Source: Sphingomonas sp. 28-63-12 (lineage in GTDB: Bacteria; Pseudomonadota; Alphaproteobacteria; Sphingomonadales; Sphingomonadaceae). Taken from it: a stretch of 61,610 bases of DNA. Each line of letters starts with the position of its first letter. The stretch's first letter is position 1. The position numbers and the translations under genes are program-made. Shown here piece by piece: positions 15,784-24,074 of this stretch. The notes under the pieces are model-generated. The model made no database searches. It was not told the origin of the DNA and saw only the letters and a list, made by a program, of their open reading frames with translations. The DNA lies in NCBI GenBank assembly GCA_002281535.1, contig NCGD01000015.1, positions 1 to 61,610 of the forward strand, in the 5' to 3' direction.

Positions 15784-16478
15784 TGCGTCACCTCCAGATC
15801 GGCGCGGTAGGTCTGCACTTCCAGCCCTAGCGGGTTTTTGAACCGTTGCTGTTCGGTCGTCGGTGTGTCCGTCGTGTCGTAGGTCACGGTTGCAATGGCC
15901 GGCGTATCGGTCGAGATCGAACCGTGCTGGAGCGTCTTGGTGAAGCGGATTTGTGCGACGTTTTTTGAAACGAAGGTCACGGATTTCACCGCGATGAACA
16001 CCGTATCGAGATCGGTGAAAACGCTTTGCGGCGACTTGGGATTGTCCTTGCTGTAAAAGGCCGTCCACCGCGCCTGTTCGTCGCGCGACGACATCGCCAG
16101 CACGCCCTCGAAGAACTCTTTGCGCGCTTGTGGTATCCAGCCTTCGCGGTTGCGGACGTAATCGGCGAGGAAGTATTTGGCGACCGCCTCATTATAGGTG
16201 ATCTCCCTGTTGCCTGACCCCCCGCTATTGAACGACGCCGTTATCTCGCTCGCGCCCGTCGCCTTATCCACAGTGATGACATAGGGCGCGACGGTCTTAA
16301 GCGGGGTCAGCATCGCAACCGCTGCCACGCCGGTAATGGCAAGCCCGCCCGCCACCCCGGCAACGATCCATGCCAGCCGCTTCGAGCGGTTGGCGGCGAG
16401 CAAGCGGTCGTGATCCCAGCTTGCGGCTTCGGCAAAATAGGCTTTCAGATCATCCCGGTCAGTGACGCCGCCAGCCAT
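15780..16478 (-). CDS. virB8: T4SS inner-membrane protein VirB8
   Basis: A 232-aa bitopic protein. A short cytoplasmic N-terminus (YFAEAASWDHDRLLAANRS) precedes one membrane helix (LAWIVAGVAGGLAITGVAAV, about 35-56), then a periplasmic NTF2-like VirB8 domain (VAPYVITVDKATG, YFLADYVRNREGW, TFVSKNVAQIRFTK). It assembles with VirB6, VirB9 and VirB10 in the inner-membrane complex. It is four bases from the upstream small exported gene and overlaps virB9 by ATGA. Confidence 0.92.
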   Translation of the reverse strand: MAGGVTDRDDLKAYFAEAASWDHDRLLAANRSKRLAWIVAGVAGGLAITGVAAVAMLTPLKTVAPYVITVDKATGASEITASFNSGGSGNREITYNEAVAKYFLADYVRNREGWIPQARKEFFEGVLAMSSRDEQARWTAFYSKDNPKSPQSVFTDLDTVFIAVKSVTFVSKNVAQIRFTKTLQHGSISTDTPAIATVTYDTTDTPTTEQQRFKNPLGLEVQTYRADLEVTQ

Positions 16479-16481
16479 CGC

Positions 16482-16820
16482 TCAGCGGTTCTCATAAGTG
16501 CGCTGGGGCTGCGCAGAGCTGATCGGTGGCACTTGCGCCCCGGTCTTATCCTCGCTTCCGGCAGGCTTTAGGGGCTTAGGTGGTGCCGTAGATTTTCCGG
16601 GAAATACGTCCACACCGGCGTTTCCTTGGTTCTGACCAGCGGGCGTTGATGCGCCTGTCTGCGGATCGACCGTTGGCAATATCGAGCCGTAAGGGTTGGC
16701 GGTGCGGCGATGGTGCCCATCGCACCGGGCCAGCTTGGGCGACTTTGGTGCGGCGGTGACCGTGCTGGCAGGCATGACGATCGCCGCCGCCACCAACAAG
16801 CCCATGACTTGCTTACGCAT
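16482..16820 (-). CDS. Small exported protein in the VirB7 position
   Basis: A 112-aa protein with a clear signal peptide (MRKQVMGLLVAAAIVMPAST, likely cut near AAPKS). The mature part has one cysteine (KLARCDGHH) and a proline/glycine-rich body (PTVDPQTGASTPAGQNQGN). It sits between virB6 and virB8, where VirB7 usually is, but has no lipobox cysteine right after the signal peptide. It may be a divergent or non-lipidated VirB7 substitute, or an unrelated periplasmic component. It lies 3 nt before virB8. The assignment as VirB7 rests on position only. Confidence 0.65.
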   Translation of the reverse strand: MRKQVMGLLVAAAIVMPASTVTAAPKSPKLARCDGHHRRTANPYGSILPTVDPQTGASTPAGQNQGNAGVDVFPGKSTAPPKPLKPAGSEDKTGAQVPPISSAQPQRTYENR

Positions 16821-16831
16821 ACGCTACCCCC

Positions 16832-17827
16832 TCACACTGCCCCACGGCTGACTGAACCCGATGTCCGCATCCGCGCGATGCCGCGCGCGAAGCCGCGTTC
16901 GATGGCGCGGCTGGTCGCCTGCGCGCCGCTTGCGCCGCGCCCGACGACGAAGCCGCCTGCCGCAACAATCGCCGAGGCAAACTGGTTCGCCAGTGCAGGG
17001 CCGCCGCCGCCCAGCGAGGCGGCGAGCATCGGGATTTGCAGGAAGAAAAAGAAGCCGAGCGCGTAAAAGGCCAGTGCCTTGATGGCGGCCATGCCGATTT
17101 CGTCATTCTCCGAGATGGTGGCGATGATCGTTTCGCCGGTCTGGGTCAGGAACAGCGTCAGCACGAGCGCGAAGACGATCAGCATCAGATAGTTGATGCA
17201 GGCTCCCAGCCAGGCGAAGAAATAACCGCGCGTGGACTCGAACAGCAGGGCCGCAACAAAGAGCGGCCCGACAACCGAGAGCAGGGCCAGGGCAAAAAGG
17301 CCGAACGCGCTGATGACGAAGCCGATGGCGGCGCAGAGCAGCGTGGCGACGATGACCATCACCACGAGGAATCCCGAAAAGACCGCATAGCCGATGTCGG
17401 GCAGGGTGCCTTGGGTTTGCTGATAGGTGGCGGCGATCTTGCGCATGGTGTTGGCGGTTTCAAAGCCAGTGCCAGCCAGCTTGTCGTAAAAGCCGCCAAG
17501 ACCGCCTACGTCCGCCCCGCCAAGCGCCGTTGCGAACTGGCCGGGGAGGCCACCGAGCGCAAACATGCCAATCTGGGTGCCGTAGAGCGAGGTCACGGCA
17601 AAATAGAGGAAGGCGAGCTGGCAGCCGCGATAGGCATATTCGCGGAACGGATATTGAACCGCCCCGCGCATGATCGCGTAACCCAGCAAGGAAATATAGA
17701 TCACGATGCCGATGCGCAGCGCGGGCGATACGATGCCGATCACCGCCGCATATTTGCCAACAATGGCCGCCAGCGCATTGCTCAGCGCCTCGAACATCGT
17801 AGTGAAAACATGATCGGTGAAATCCAT
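16832..17827 (-). CDS. virB6: T4SS polytopic membrane protein VirB6
   Basis: A 331-aa polytopic inner-membrane protein of the TrbL/VirB6 family. It has an N-terminal amphipathic part (DFTDHVFTTMFEALSNALAA) and at least five hydrophobic segments, including IGIVIYISLLGYAIM, VVMVIVATLLCAAIGFVISA and YLMLIVFALVLTLFL, with a long Gly-rich tail (GFVVGRGASGAQAT). It forms part of the DNA path through the inner membrane. The ATG at 17827 is used; the longer upstream frame runs into the eexN gene. Confidence 0.9.
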   Translation of the reverse strand: MDFTDHVFTTMFEALSNALAAIVGKYAAVIGIVSPALRIGIVIYISLLGYAIMRGAVQYPFREYAYRGCQLAFLYFAVTSLYGTQIGMFALGGLPGQFATALGGADVGGLGGFYDKLAGTGFETANTMRKIAATYQQTQGTLPDIGYAVFSGFLVVMVIVATLLCAAIGFVISAFGLFALALLSVVGPLFVAALLFESTRGYFFAWLGACINYLMLIVFALVLTLFLTQTGETIIATISENDEIGMAAIKALAFYALGFFFFLQIPMLAASLGGGGPALANQFASAIVAAGGFVVGRGASGAQATSRAIERGFARGIARMRTSGSVSRGAV

Positions 17828-17853
17828 GACGCTTCTCGATCCTCTATCGTCGC

Positions 17854-18105
17854 TTACGGGGCGATCTGGCGTTGCGACTTGGCGAAGGCCGCCGCCCGGC
17901 AATTTGTCGTGACCACCGCCGGTTCCGATTCAGCCGGCCCATGACCGGCTGACCATTCTCGGCAGATTTTCTGCATCGCTTCGACTTCCTGCGGGTGGGC
18001 GACGTAATATTGCCAGGTCCGCGCTGGCATGTCGGCGGAGGGTGCGGCTTTGCCGCACCCCGCTACCATCAGCGCGATCAAGAGGGCTGCGATGCGCAAC
18101 CTCAT
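17854..18105 (-). CDS. eexN: EexN-family entry-exclusion lipoprotein
   Basis: An 83-aa lipoprotein with lipobox LMVAGC (Cys17). The mature part has the EexN pattern: TWQYYVAHPQEVEAMQKICRE, then a short gap, TTNCRAAAFAKSQ. EexN lipoproteins sit in the envelope and stop redundant transfer from a donor with the same system. Its position between virB5 and virB6 is where such genes are usually found. The ATG overlaps the virB5 stop (ATGA at 18102-18105), so it is made together with the pilus. Confidence 0.82.
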   Translation of the reverse strand: MRLRIAALLIALMVAGCGKAAPSADMPARTWQYYVAHPQEVEAMQKICREWSAGHGPAESEPAVVTTNCRAAAFAKSQRQIAP

Positions 18106-18806
18106 TGGCCTTTGTAATAGCGGCTTGCCGCGTCGAGCCTTTGGGCGAGTGCCGCCTGTCCCGCCGCCGCACGTTCGCGTTCCTGTGCCTGTTGCTGCAA
18201 CGCAATGGCCTGCAAGCGGAGCTGGTCGTTCTGCATGGCGGCGGACTCGAGTTGCAGCCGTGCGCTCAGATCGCCGACTTCCTTGGAGGTGGCGGCCGTC
18301 GTCAGCCGGGTGCGGAGCTGGTCGAGTCCTTGCGTCCGCGATGTGACGGCAGCGCCGATGTTATCGGCAAGACCGGCAGTGATACCGATGTTGCGGGCAG
18401 CGAGATCGAACCCGGCGCGTGACTGTTCGGAACCTGCAAGGCCGAGCTTTTCGAGCAGACCACGATAGACCGCATCGGCCTTGGCCCGGCCCGCGCCGAC
18501 AACATCGAGATTGCCGCTGCCAAAGCCTTGCAGCGAGCCTTGGCTTGTGTCGAGTTCGCGCAGCGCGTCGCTCTTGAGCTGGGCGGCGAGGCGCGGAATG
18601 TCGGTGAGCTTGTTCAAATCCTGATAGAGTTTCTGCGCTTCGGCAATTTGCTGTTTGCCTTGCGCGACCACTTGGAGTGCCTGCCGCACCGCATTGATTT
18701 GCTGGAGCAAGTTCGCGCTGTCGTGGACGGGCATCCCTTGCGCGAAGGCGGGCAAGGGCGCCGCGAAGAACAGTGTGGCACTCAGTAGCTTGATCATCGT
18801 TTTCAT
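18102..18806 (-). CDS. virB5: T4SS minor pilus protein VirB5
   Basis: A 234-aa exported protein. The signal peptide (MKTMIKLLSATLFFAAPLPA, cut after FAQG) is followed by a long helical VirB5/TrbJ domain (DSANLLQQINAVRQALQVVA, GKQQIAEAQKLYQDLNKL) and a Gln/Arg/Ala-rich C-terminal helix (QQQAQERERAAAGQ). VirB5 sits at the pilus tip and helps contact with recipients. It lies 21 nt after virB4 and overlaps eexN by 4 nt. Confidence 0.88.
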   Translation of the reverse strand: MKTMIKLLSATLFFAAPLPAFAQGMPVHDSANLLQQINAVRQALQVVAQGKQQIAEAQKLYQDLNKLTDIPRLAAQLKSDALRELDTSQGSLQGFGSGNLDVVGAGRAKADAVYRGLLEKLGLAGSEQSRAGFDLAARNIGITAGLADNIGAAVTSRTQGLDQLRTRLTTAATSKEVGDLSARLQLESAAMQNDQLRLQAIALQQQAQERERAAAGQAALAQRLDAASRYYKGQ

Positions 18807-18827
18807 CGGATTTCCTTTCGTTTTAGC

Positions 18828-21233
18828 TCAGCTTGGACGCCTCCGTTGATGGAAGAGGGGTAGCCAGAGCGCGGGGTCAGACCCCAACTCGGCGATGATT
18901 TCGTCGGCGACGGCGGTGGTTTCGGCGCGGCCCGACAGCACCGCCAGCGCGTCATCGAGGCAGCTCAGATCGAGTTCGACCACCACGCTGTCATGGCCTT
19001 GCTTCACCAGAAACTTGTGGCTTTCGGGGGCCAAGTCTTCGCGCACCAGTTTGAATTCGGCATCGGACAGAGCGAAGCCTTCGACATAATCACGCCGCGC
19101 CCCGAAGGGATTCGGCAGCATGATCTTGGTAGCGACCTGTTCCAGAATCGAATGGCTGATGTCGCTATTGAGTGCGTCCGCTGGTGATTGCGTGGCGAAC
19201 ACCAGCACGGCATTGCGTTTTCGGTAGGTCTTGAGGCCGTCCTGGGCGAAGTGCCGGAAGGCGTCATCGCCCAGTGCCTTCCAGAATTCGTCGATGCAGA
19301 TAATCATCCGCTCGCCGGTCAGGAGCTGGTCGATCCGGTGGAACAGATACAGCATGACTGGCGTGCGGATGTCGGCATTGTCGAGAAAATCGGTCATGTC
19401 GAAGCCGATGAACCGGGCATCGAGCGTCATGCTGTCATGGGGGTTATCGAACACCCAGCCGAGCGATCCTTCCGACGTCCATTTTTCGAGCCGTGCACCG
19501 ACGCCGCCGGAATCCTTCATGCCGAGCATCGAGCGGAGCGCGCTCAGCGATCGGTCGGCGACGGGGAGTTTCATCACGGCATTGATGCCGTCTTCGATCA
19601 GTCGTTCCTCCTGCACCGTGATCGGCTTGCCGTCGGCGCGAACGAGCTGGCGGATGAACAGTGACAGGAAAGTCTTGTCTTCGGCGCGGTCGGTAAGAGC
19701 CTTGAGCGGCGAGAAGCCAGTGGAGACGCCGTTGTGCAGGGCGAGATAGGTGCCGCCGCTTGCCTGAACGAAGATTTGTGCGCCGCGATCCTTGTCGATG
19801 AATATCTGCCGCGCGCCGGTCTTTTCGGCCTGAGCCATCAGGAAGTTGAGCAGCACCGTTTTGCCGCCGCCGGACGGGCCGATAATCAGCGTGTGGCCGA
19901 GATCGCCCTTGTGAAAATTGAAGAAAAAGGGGCTGCGCGCATTGGTTTTAAGTAATGCCACGGCATCGCCCCAATGATTGCCGCGTGCCTGTCCCGCCGG
20001 GAAGGTATGGAACGGCGCGAAGGCCGCGAAATTGAGCGAGGTGATTGGCGCGGGCCGCGCGCGCCATGCGAAATTGCCGACGAGCTGCGACCAGTAGGCG
20101 GCCTCTAGCGCGGCCCCTTCGCGCGCTGCGACCATGCCGGTGTCCGCCAGCGCCGCGCGTGCGACCGACATATGGTCGCGGAGCGACTTCATCGAATTGG
20201 CATAGACCGCGAGCGTGAAGTGATGATCGCCCAGCACGAAACGGTTCGACATCAGGTCATCGCCCGCGTCGATCAGGGCATCGGCCTGGCTGACCGCACG
20301 GTCGCCCGCATTTTCCATCTGGGTCATGCGGAGGCGGAACTTCTCGGTCGCCGCCGCCCGCCCGAGAAACGTGAAGCTCTGCGTCAGCACGAACCCGAAA
20401 TCGACCGAAAGCAGCGCCTCGAACTGGCGCGGTGTGGTCTGTGCTGGATATTCGCGGATGCCGAAGATGCCACCAAAGGCCGACGAATCGACGTCACGAA
20501 CCTCGATGGTTTCCGCACCAAAGATCGTGCGTGCGCGGTAGAGCGCGCCGCCGAGATGGCCGCGAACGACGGGGACGCGGGCATGGCGGCCCGTCATGAC
20601 CATATCGGCGACTTCCATCGTTTCGGAAAACATCAATCCGCGATGCGCGTAGATCGCGCAGCGGCGCGGTTCGCAGCGCGCCATGAGCTTTTCAAAATCC
20701 CGGGCCTTGTCGTCGAGTAGTTCGATCAAGGACTCGTCGATTGTCGGTCCTTGCCGAGCCTGGCCCGATACCTTGCGCTTGAAAAGCTGGATGAGCTTGT
20801 CGCCGCCAGTGGCGGCAGGGCGGATCACCAGCGTCGCGAAGAAACGGTTGATGAACATTCGTTCGCGGTTGATTCGGCCAAAATAGGCGCGGTCGAGATC
20901 GGCAGCGAAACCGGATTTGAATGCCCCGCCGGGATATTGATCCACCCGCATCCTGACGAGGTGGGTCCAGATCGACAGCCGCTCGTCATGCAGGTTGCGG
21001 AGCATCCCGTTGAGCTTGGTGTGCCAGTCGTTCAAATCGCGCACATCGGCGGTCTCGAAGGCGCGCCCTTGCAGCTCGAAGGTCAGCATAATGTCGCCGG
21101 AATCGAGCGCCACCATCTCCTCGTTCACATGGCGCGCATAGGGCAGGAACTTTTGCGGGCTGGCCTCGCGCTGCGCCACCTTGAGCGGCACTGGCCCAGA
21201 AGCGGCCAAGGTCGAGGCGAGCCGCCTAGACAT
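18828..21233 (-). CDS. virB4: T4SS ATPase VirB4
   Basis: An 801-aa ATPase. Its N-terminal CagE/TrbE domain includes LPYARHVNEEMVALDSGDIM, and the C-terminal RecA-like domain has Walker A GPSGGGKT (about 451-458) and Walker B RMIICIDEFWKALGDD. FATQSPADALNSDISHSI follows as the usual sensor region. VirB4 powers pilin extraction and substrate transfer. The ATG at 21233 overlaps the virB3 3' end by 8 nt; the reading frame stays open upstream but only across virB3. Confidence 0.93.
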   Translation of the reverse strand: MSRRLASTLAASGPVPLKVAQREASPQKFLPYARHVNEEMVALDSGDIMLTFELQGRAFETADVRDLNDWHTKLNGMLRNLHDERLSIWTHLVRMRVDQYPGGAFKSGFAADLDRAYFGRINRERMFINRFFATLVIRPAATGGDKLIQLFKRKVSGQARQGPTIDESLIELLDDKARDFEKLMARCEPRRCAIYAHRGLMFSETMEVADMVMTGRHARVPVVRGHLGGALYRARTIFGAETIEVRDVDSSAFGGIFGIREYPAQTTPRQFEALLSVDFGFVLTQSFTFLGRAAATEKFRLRMTQMENAGDRAVSQADALIDAGDDLMSNRFVLGDHHFTLAVYANSMKSLRDHMSVARAALADTGMVAAREGAALEAAYWSQLVGNFAWRARPAPITSLNFAAFAPFHTFPAGQARGNHWGDAVALLKTNARSPFFFNFHKGDLGHTLIIGPSGGGKTVLLNFLMAQAEKTGARQIFIDKDRGAQIFVQASGGTYLALHNGVSTGFSPLKALTDRAEDKTFLSLFIRQLVRADGKPITVQEERLIEDGINAVMKLPVADRSLSALRSMLGMKDSGGVGARLEKWTSEGSLGWVFDNPHDSMTLDARFIGFDMTDFLDNADIRTPVMLYLFHRIDQLLTGERMIICIDEFWKALGDDAFRHFAQDGLKTYRKRNAVLVFATQSPADALNSDISHSILEQVATKIMLPNPFGARRDYVEGFALSDAEFKLVREDLAPESHKFLVKQGHDSVVVELDLSCLDDALAVLSGRAETTAVADEIIAELGSDPALWLPLFHQRRRPS

Positions 21234-21570
21234 GACGTCCAAAGCCTTTGCGGCGCAACCCCGCCAGCGGCAGCGGCGAATAGCTGCTTCCGCCCCAGAA
21301 TGCCCGGTTGCGGTTGCCCGCTTTGGTGCGACCCCATAGGAACAGAAGGCGGAACGCATTGACGTCGTGACGCACGATCAGCCGCGAGATCGAGTAGCCG
21401 AAGGCCACGACCAAAGCGGCAGCGATCGGGCTGTTGCTTTCGATCAGAACCGAGGCGCTGGAAATCAGCAGCAGCACCGCCGCTTCAATCGGGATTCCCG
21501 CCCATAGCGCCGGGCGTGTGACCGCAAGGAACAGCGTGTTCTTGGTCAGGGTTTCGGTTTCCTCGCTCAC
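21226..21570 (-). CDS. virB3: T4SS membrane protein VirB3
   Basis: A 114-aa protein. LTKNTLFLAVTRPALWAGIP is the VirB3 start, followed by two hydrophobic segments (IEAAVLLLISSASVLI and IAAALVVAFGYSISRLIV) and HDVNAFRLLFLWGRT. It is a short inner-membrane partner of VirB4. It sits 5 nt after virB2 and overlaps virB4 by 8 nt. Confidence 0.9.
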   Translation of the reverse strand: MSEETETLTKNTLFLAVTRPALWAGIPIEAAVLLLISSASVLIESNSPIAAALVVAFGYSISRLIVRHDVNAFRLLFLWGRTKAGNRNRAFWGGSSYSPLPLAGLRRKGFGRHV

Positions 21571-21575
21571 CTGGC

Positions 21576-21941
21576 TTAGCCCGCGATGATGCCGACGATG
21601 GAATCCGCCGAAAAGACAATGGCGATGCCGATGATGACCGTGACCAGAATCGCCGTTGACGCGCGGCCCGTGAACCAGAGCAACCCGGTGACGATGACGG
21701 CGATCACCGCGAGCGTCCTGAGCAACGTCGATGACAGCAGCCCGCGCACCTTGGTCGCAAAACTCTCCAGATTCTGGGCATAGGCGGGTTCAGGATTGAA
21801 CGCCGACACCACGACCACCAGCGCGAGCGCGACGCTCCACAGTAGCGCGTTCTGCCGCGATTTCGGCATGGCATCGAACCAGCAGGTCAGTCGTGACCGG
21901 ACACGGACGGTGCTGCGCAGCATTCTTCTCAATCCCGCCAT
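21576..21941 (-). CDS. virB2: T4SS major pilin VirB2
   Basis: A 121-aa prepilin. A long signal region (ALLWSVALALVVVVSAF, processed after PAYA) precedes a mature part with two hydrophobic helices (LRTLAVIAVIVTGLLWFTG and TAILVTVIIGIAIVFSADSI) separated by RAS, the usual TrbC/VirB2 layout. The extended N-terminus may be partly untranslated: an internal ATG at 21869 would still leave the signal region. It overlaps the end of virB1 by 13 nt. Confidence 0.88.
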   Translation of the reverse strand: MAGLRRMLRSTVRVRSRLTCWFDAMPKSRQNALLWSVALALVVVVSAFNPEPAYAQNLESFATKVRGLLSSTLLRTLAVIAVIVTGLLWFTGRASTAILVTVIIGIAIVFSADSIVGIIAG

Positions 21942-22600
21942 ACGCTTATGCTTTCTCTCGTTTCAGACCGGTTGGCTGTTTGCTGGGCATGGGCAGCGTG
22001 CTCGAACAGGTTCCAAGCTGGCGGTGCGCTGCGGACAGCGGTTGGCATCATGGCAGGGGTGAGGTTTTCAGAGATGAGCTGGACGCGCGCATCGAGCAAA
22101 GTCGGAGCCGTCGGCGGCGCTTGCGTCGTTACCTCGTCGGCAAAGCCCGCATTCCCCACAACCTTGGCGACATAGCCGTTGCGGAAACCGCGCGACGAGC
22201 TTCCGGTATTATAGAGGGATAGTGCGACCCGGAGCGCGGTTTGCGGATCGCGTCCGAGAATGGCCGCGTTGTAATTCTGGGTGATGACTCGCCCCAGTGC
22301 CGCGACGTTGGTGCAGGGGTCAAACACCGTGTCCCAGGTCAGGCCAAGCCAGCGCATATTTCGCGAGTTGATTTGACCAAGACCGAGATCGACCGAATAG
22401 CCCGCCGCGATATAACGCTGTGCGGTCGCGGCGGCGCTCGCAGCATTGGGCTGCGACGGGGGTTGTGTCCCGCCATTGACGTTGAGGGCGAATGGATTGC
22501 CGCCGCTCTCGGTCTTGATGATAGCAACGACTGTTTGCTGCGAGACGTTGGGCGCGCAATGTGTTGCTAAAGTAAATAACGCCGCCATCCCGAAATTCAT
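21929..22600 (-). CDS. virB1: T4SS lytic transglycosylase VirB1
   Basis: A 223-aa SLT-type transglycosylase. VVAIIKTESGGNPFALNVNG holds the catalytic glutamate; SVDLGLGQINSRNMRWLGL, VFDPCTNVAALGRVI and RVALSLYNTG complete the fold. It opens peptidoglycan locally for the transfer channel. The start follows a short hydrophobic N-terminus (FGMAALFTLATHCAPNV) that may act as an export signal. It is the first gene of the leftward virB operon; its promoter should lie in 22,601-22,827. Confidence 0.9.
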   Translation of the reverse strand: MNFGMAALFTLATHCAPNVSQQTVVAIIKTESGGNPFALNVNGGTQPPSQPNAASAAATAQRYIAAGYSVDLGLGQINSRNMRWLGLTWDTVFDPCTNVAALGRVITQNYNAAILGRDPQTALRVALSLYNTGSSSRGFRNGYVAKVVGNAGFADEVTTQAPPTAPTLLDARVQLISENLTPAMMPTAVRSAPPAWNLFEHAAHAQQTANRSETRESISVWRD

Positions 22601-22827
22601 TGTTGTCTATCCGTTCAATTGACGCTTTCCGAAAATCCCGCCCGAAACCTCGAATATTCCGGAACTTTATGCAGTTTAATTTCATCGATTAAAGTGCCGG
22701 TCGGCGAACGTGTTGGGAATGGTTTTCGGAAGGCCGAGCCTATCCGATTCTTTATTTTTCACGCATGGAAGTCGAATTTGCTGTACTAAAGAAGCTGACG
22801 GTAATTTTGTGACCCAGCCACAACCTA
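22601..22827 (-). promoter_or_regulatory. Probable promoter region of the virB operon
   Basis: A 227-nt non-coding stretch that is clearly more AT-rich than its surroundings, upstream of virB1. It contains GAATATTCCGGAAC (two overlapping 8-bp palindromes, GAATATTC and TTCCGGAA) about 45 nt before virB1. I cannot place -35/-10 boxes with confidence. The palindromes are candidate operator sites. Confidence 0.4.
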
Positions 22828-23289
22828 TCACACTTTAGGCACGCGATTTTTCACCGACGTGGATTGAACGACGGAGACGCTGGCGGCACCGAACGGGAGA
22901 AACCGATCGATCACTGCTTCAAGTTCTGTCATATCGGCCACGACGACTTTCGCGACGAAGCACTCGTCTCCTGTCACGCGGTCGGCCTCGATGACTTGGG
23001 GTGTCGCACTGAGTATTTCAGCAACGCGACTGACCTCTCCGAGCTGTGGCCGGATTCGAAGATAAGCCGCAATCGGTTTTCCCAGTGCGCGTGTATCCAA
23101 GGCAATCGTGTACCCCTTTATGATACCGCGATCTTCCAGTCGGCGCATGCGTTCGGTCACACTCGGTGCGGACAATCCGACGGCGCGGGCCAGATCACGC
23201 ACAGTGGTTCGGGCGTTGGCTGTGAGAGCGCAGAGGATTGCCAGATCGGTCGGATCGGACGCTCGTTCAAGATAGCGACTTCGGTTCAT
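22828..23289 (-). CDS. Lrp/AsnC-family transcriptional regulator
   Basis: A 153-aa regulator. The N-terminal winged helix-turn-helix is LAILCALTANARTTVRDLAR and VGLSAPSVTERMRRLEDRGI, followed by GYTIALDTRALGKPIAAYLR leading into the RAM ligand domain (VAEILSATPQVIEADRVTGD, GDECFVAKVVV). The family usually responds to amino acids and binds as octamers. The ATG at 23289 (MNRSRYLERASDPTD) fits the family start. It lies next to the virB operon on the same strand but 228 nt away; whether it controls transfer is unknown. Confidence 0.85.
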   Translation of the reverse strand: MNRSRYLERASDPTDLAILCALTANARTTVRDLARAVGLSAPSVTERMRRLEDRGIIKGYTIALDTRALGKPIAAYLRIRPQLGEVSRVAEILSATPQVIEADRVTGDECFVAKVVVADMTELEAVIDRFLPFGAASVSVVQSTSVKNRVPKV

Positions 23290-23482
23290 ATTCCCCCCGC
23301 TAAGTCGCGATGTTTGGCTTGCCACGGCAACATAATTGCTAGCAATTTGCCCACTGAAGCCGAGTTATTGAACGGGATGACGAGCAATCCACCCCGGCCT
23401 TGGCTCGCCATTCGCGTTGTCGCCAGCATGTCATCGGGGCGATTTACCGTTGTCCCAGCGCTGCATATGAAACCGAGCGATG

Positions 23483-23980
23483 TCATGTGTTGTTTTGTCT
23501 GCGAGGTAGCGCCGAGGGCGCGTCGCGCGAAGCTTTGAACAGCGTTATGCCTGCTTCCAGCCTGTCTAGTATGAAATGGTCGCTGCTGGCTTTGGCTGAT
23601 TTTATGTCCGCCTTGGAAAACACCGACAATGACACTGCACACCGGTTTCCCAGTTCACTGACAATAAGCTCCTTCGCTCGACGCCACCGGATATCATCGG
23701 CGTAAAGCGTATGATTTACGACGACCCAGAATTCGTAGTCCGAGAAATAGAGAGAGGCTTTGTCTTCATACCAAGTGCGTCGAGCATATGGCCCGATAAG
23801 AAAGATTCTCGTGATGATTCCCGGCACGGGAGCAAGGACGCCCTCAAACGAGGCAGTCTGGCGCAGGATGCGCGCAATGCGTTCAACCTCCTGCTGCTTC
23901 CTGCGGATGAGATGCCCGACGCGGGCCATGACCACCTCACGCGCATAGACATCCTCTATAACTTGATCGTCGCTCGGCAT
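23483..23980 (-). CDS. Degenerate orphan nucleotidyltransferase-like protein
   Basis: A 165-aa protein. TRIFLIGPYARRTWYEDKAS and YFSDYEFWVVVNH align with the MNT-type NTase core GSYARG...SDYDLLVIVN that precedes HEPN domains in alphaproteobacterial proteins. Here Ser is replaced by Pro and the D-x-D by D-Y-E, so catalysis is doubtful, and the usual C-terminal HEPN domain is absent. The sequence ends in PSALPRRQNNT. It may be a decayed half of a HEPN-MNT pair. The start at 23980 (MPSDDQV) is a choice; 24046 or a downstream ATG are possible. Confidence 0.6.
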   Translation of the reverse strand: MPSDDQVIEDVYAREVVMARVGHLIRRKQQEVERIARILRQTASFEGVLAPVPGIITRIFLIGPYARRTWYEDKASLYFSDYEFWVVVNHTLYADDIRWRRAKELIVSELGNRCAVSLSVFSKADIKSAKASSDHFILDRLEAGITLFKASRDAPSALPRRQNNT

Positions 23981-24074
23981 TCCCGCACCCTTATGCTCCG
24001 GTTTCAGAACTGCTGAAGATGAGCGCGACCGGACCACTGCTGGCAATCCGGACGAACAGGGGGATCGGTTTTGA

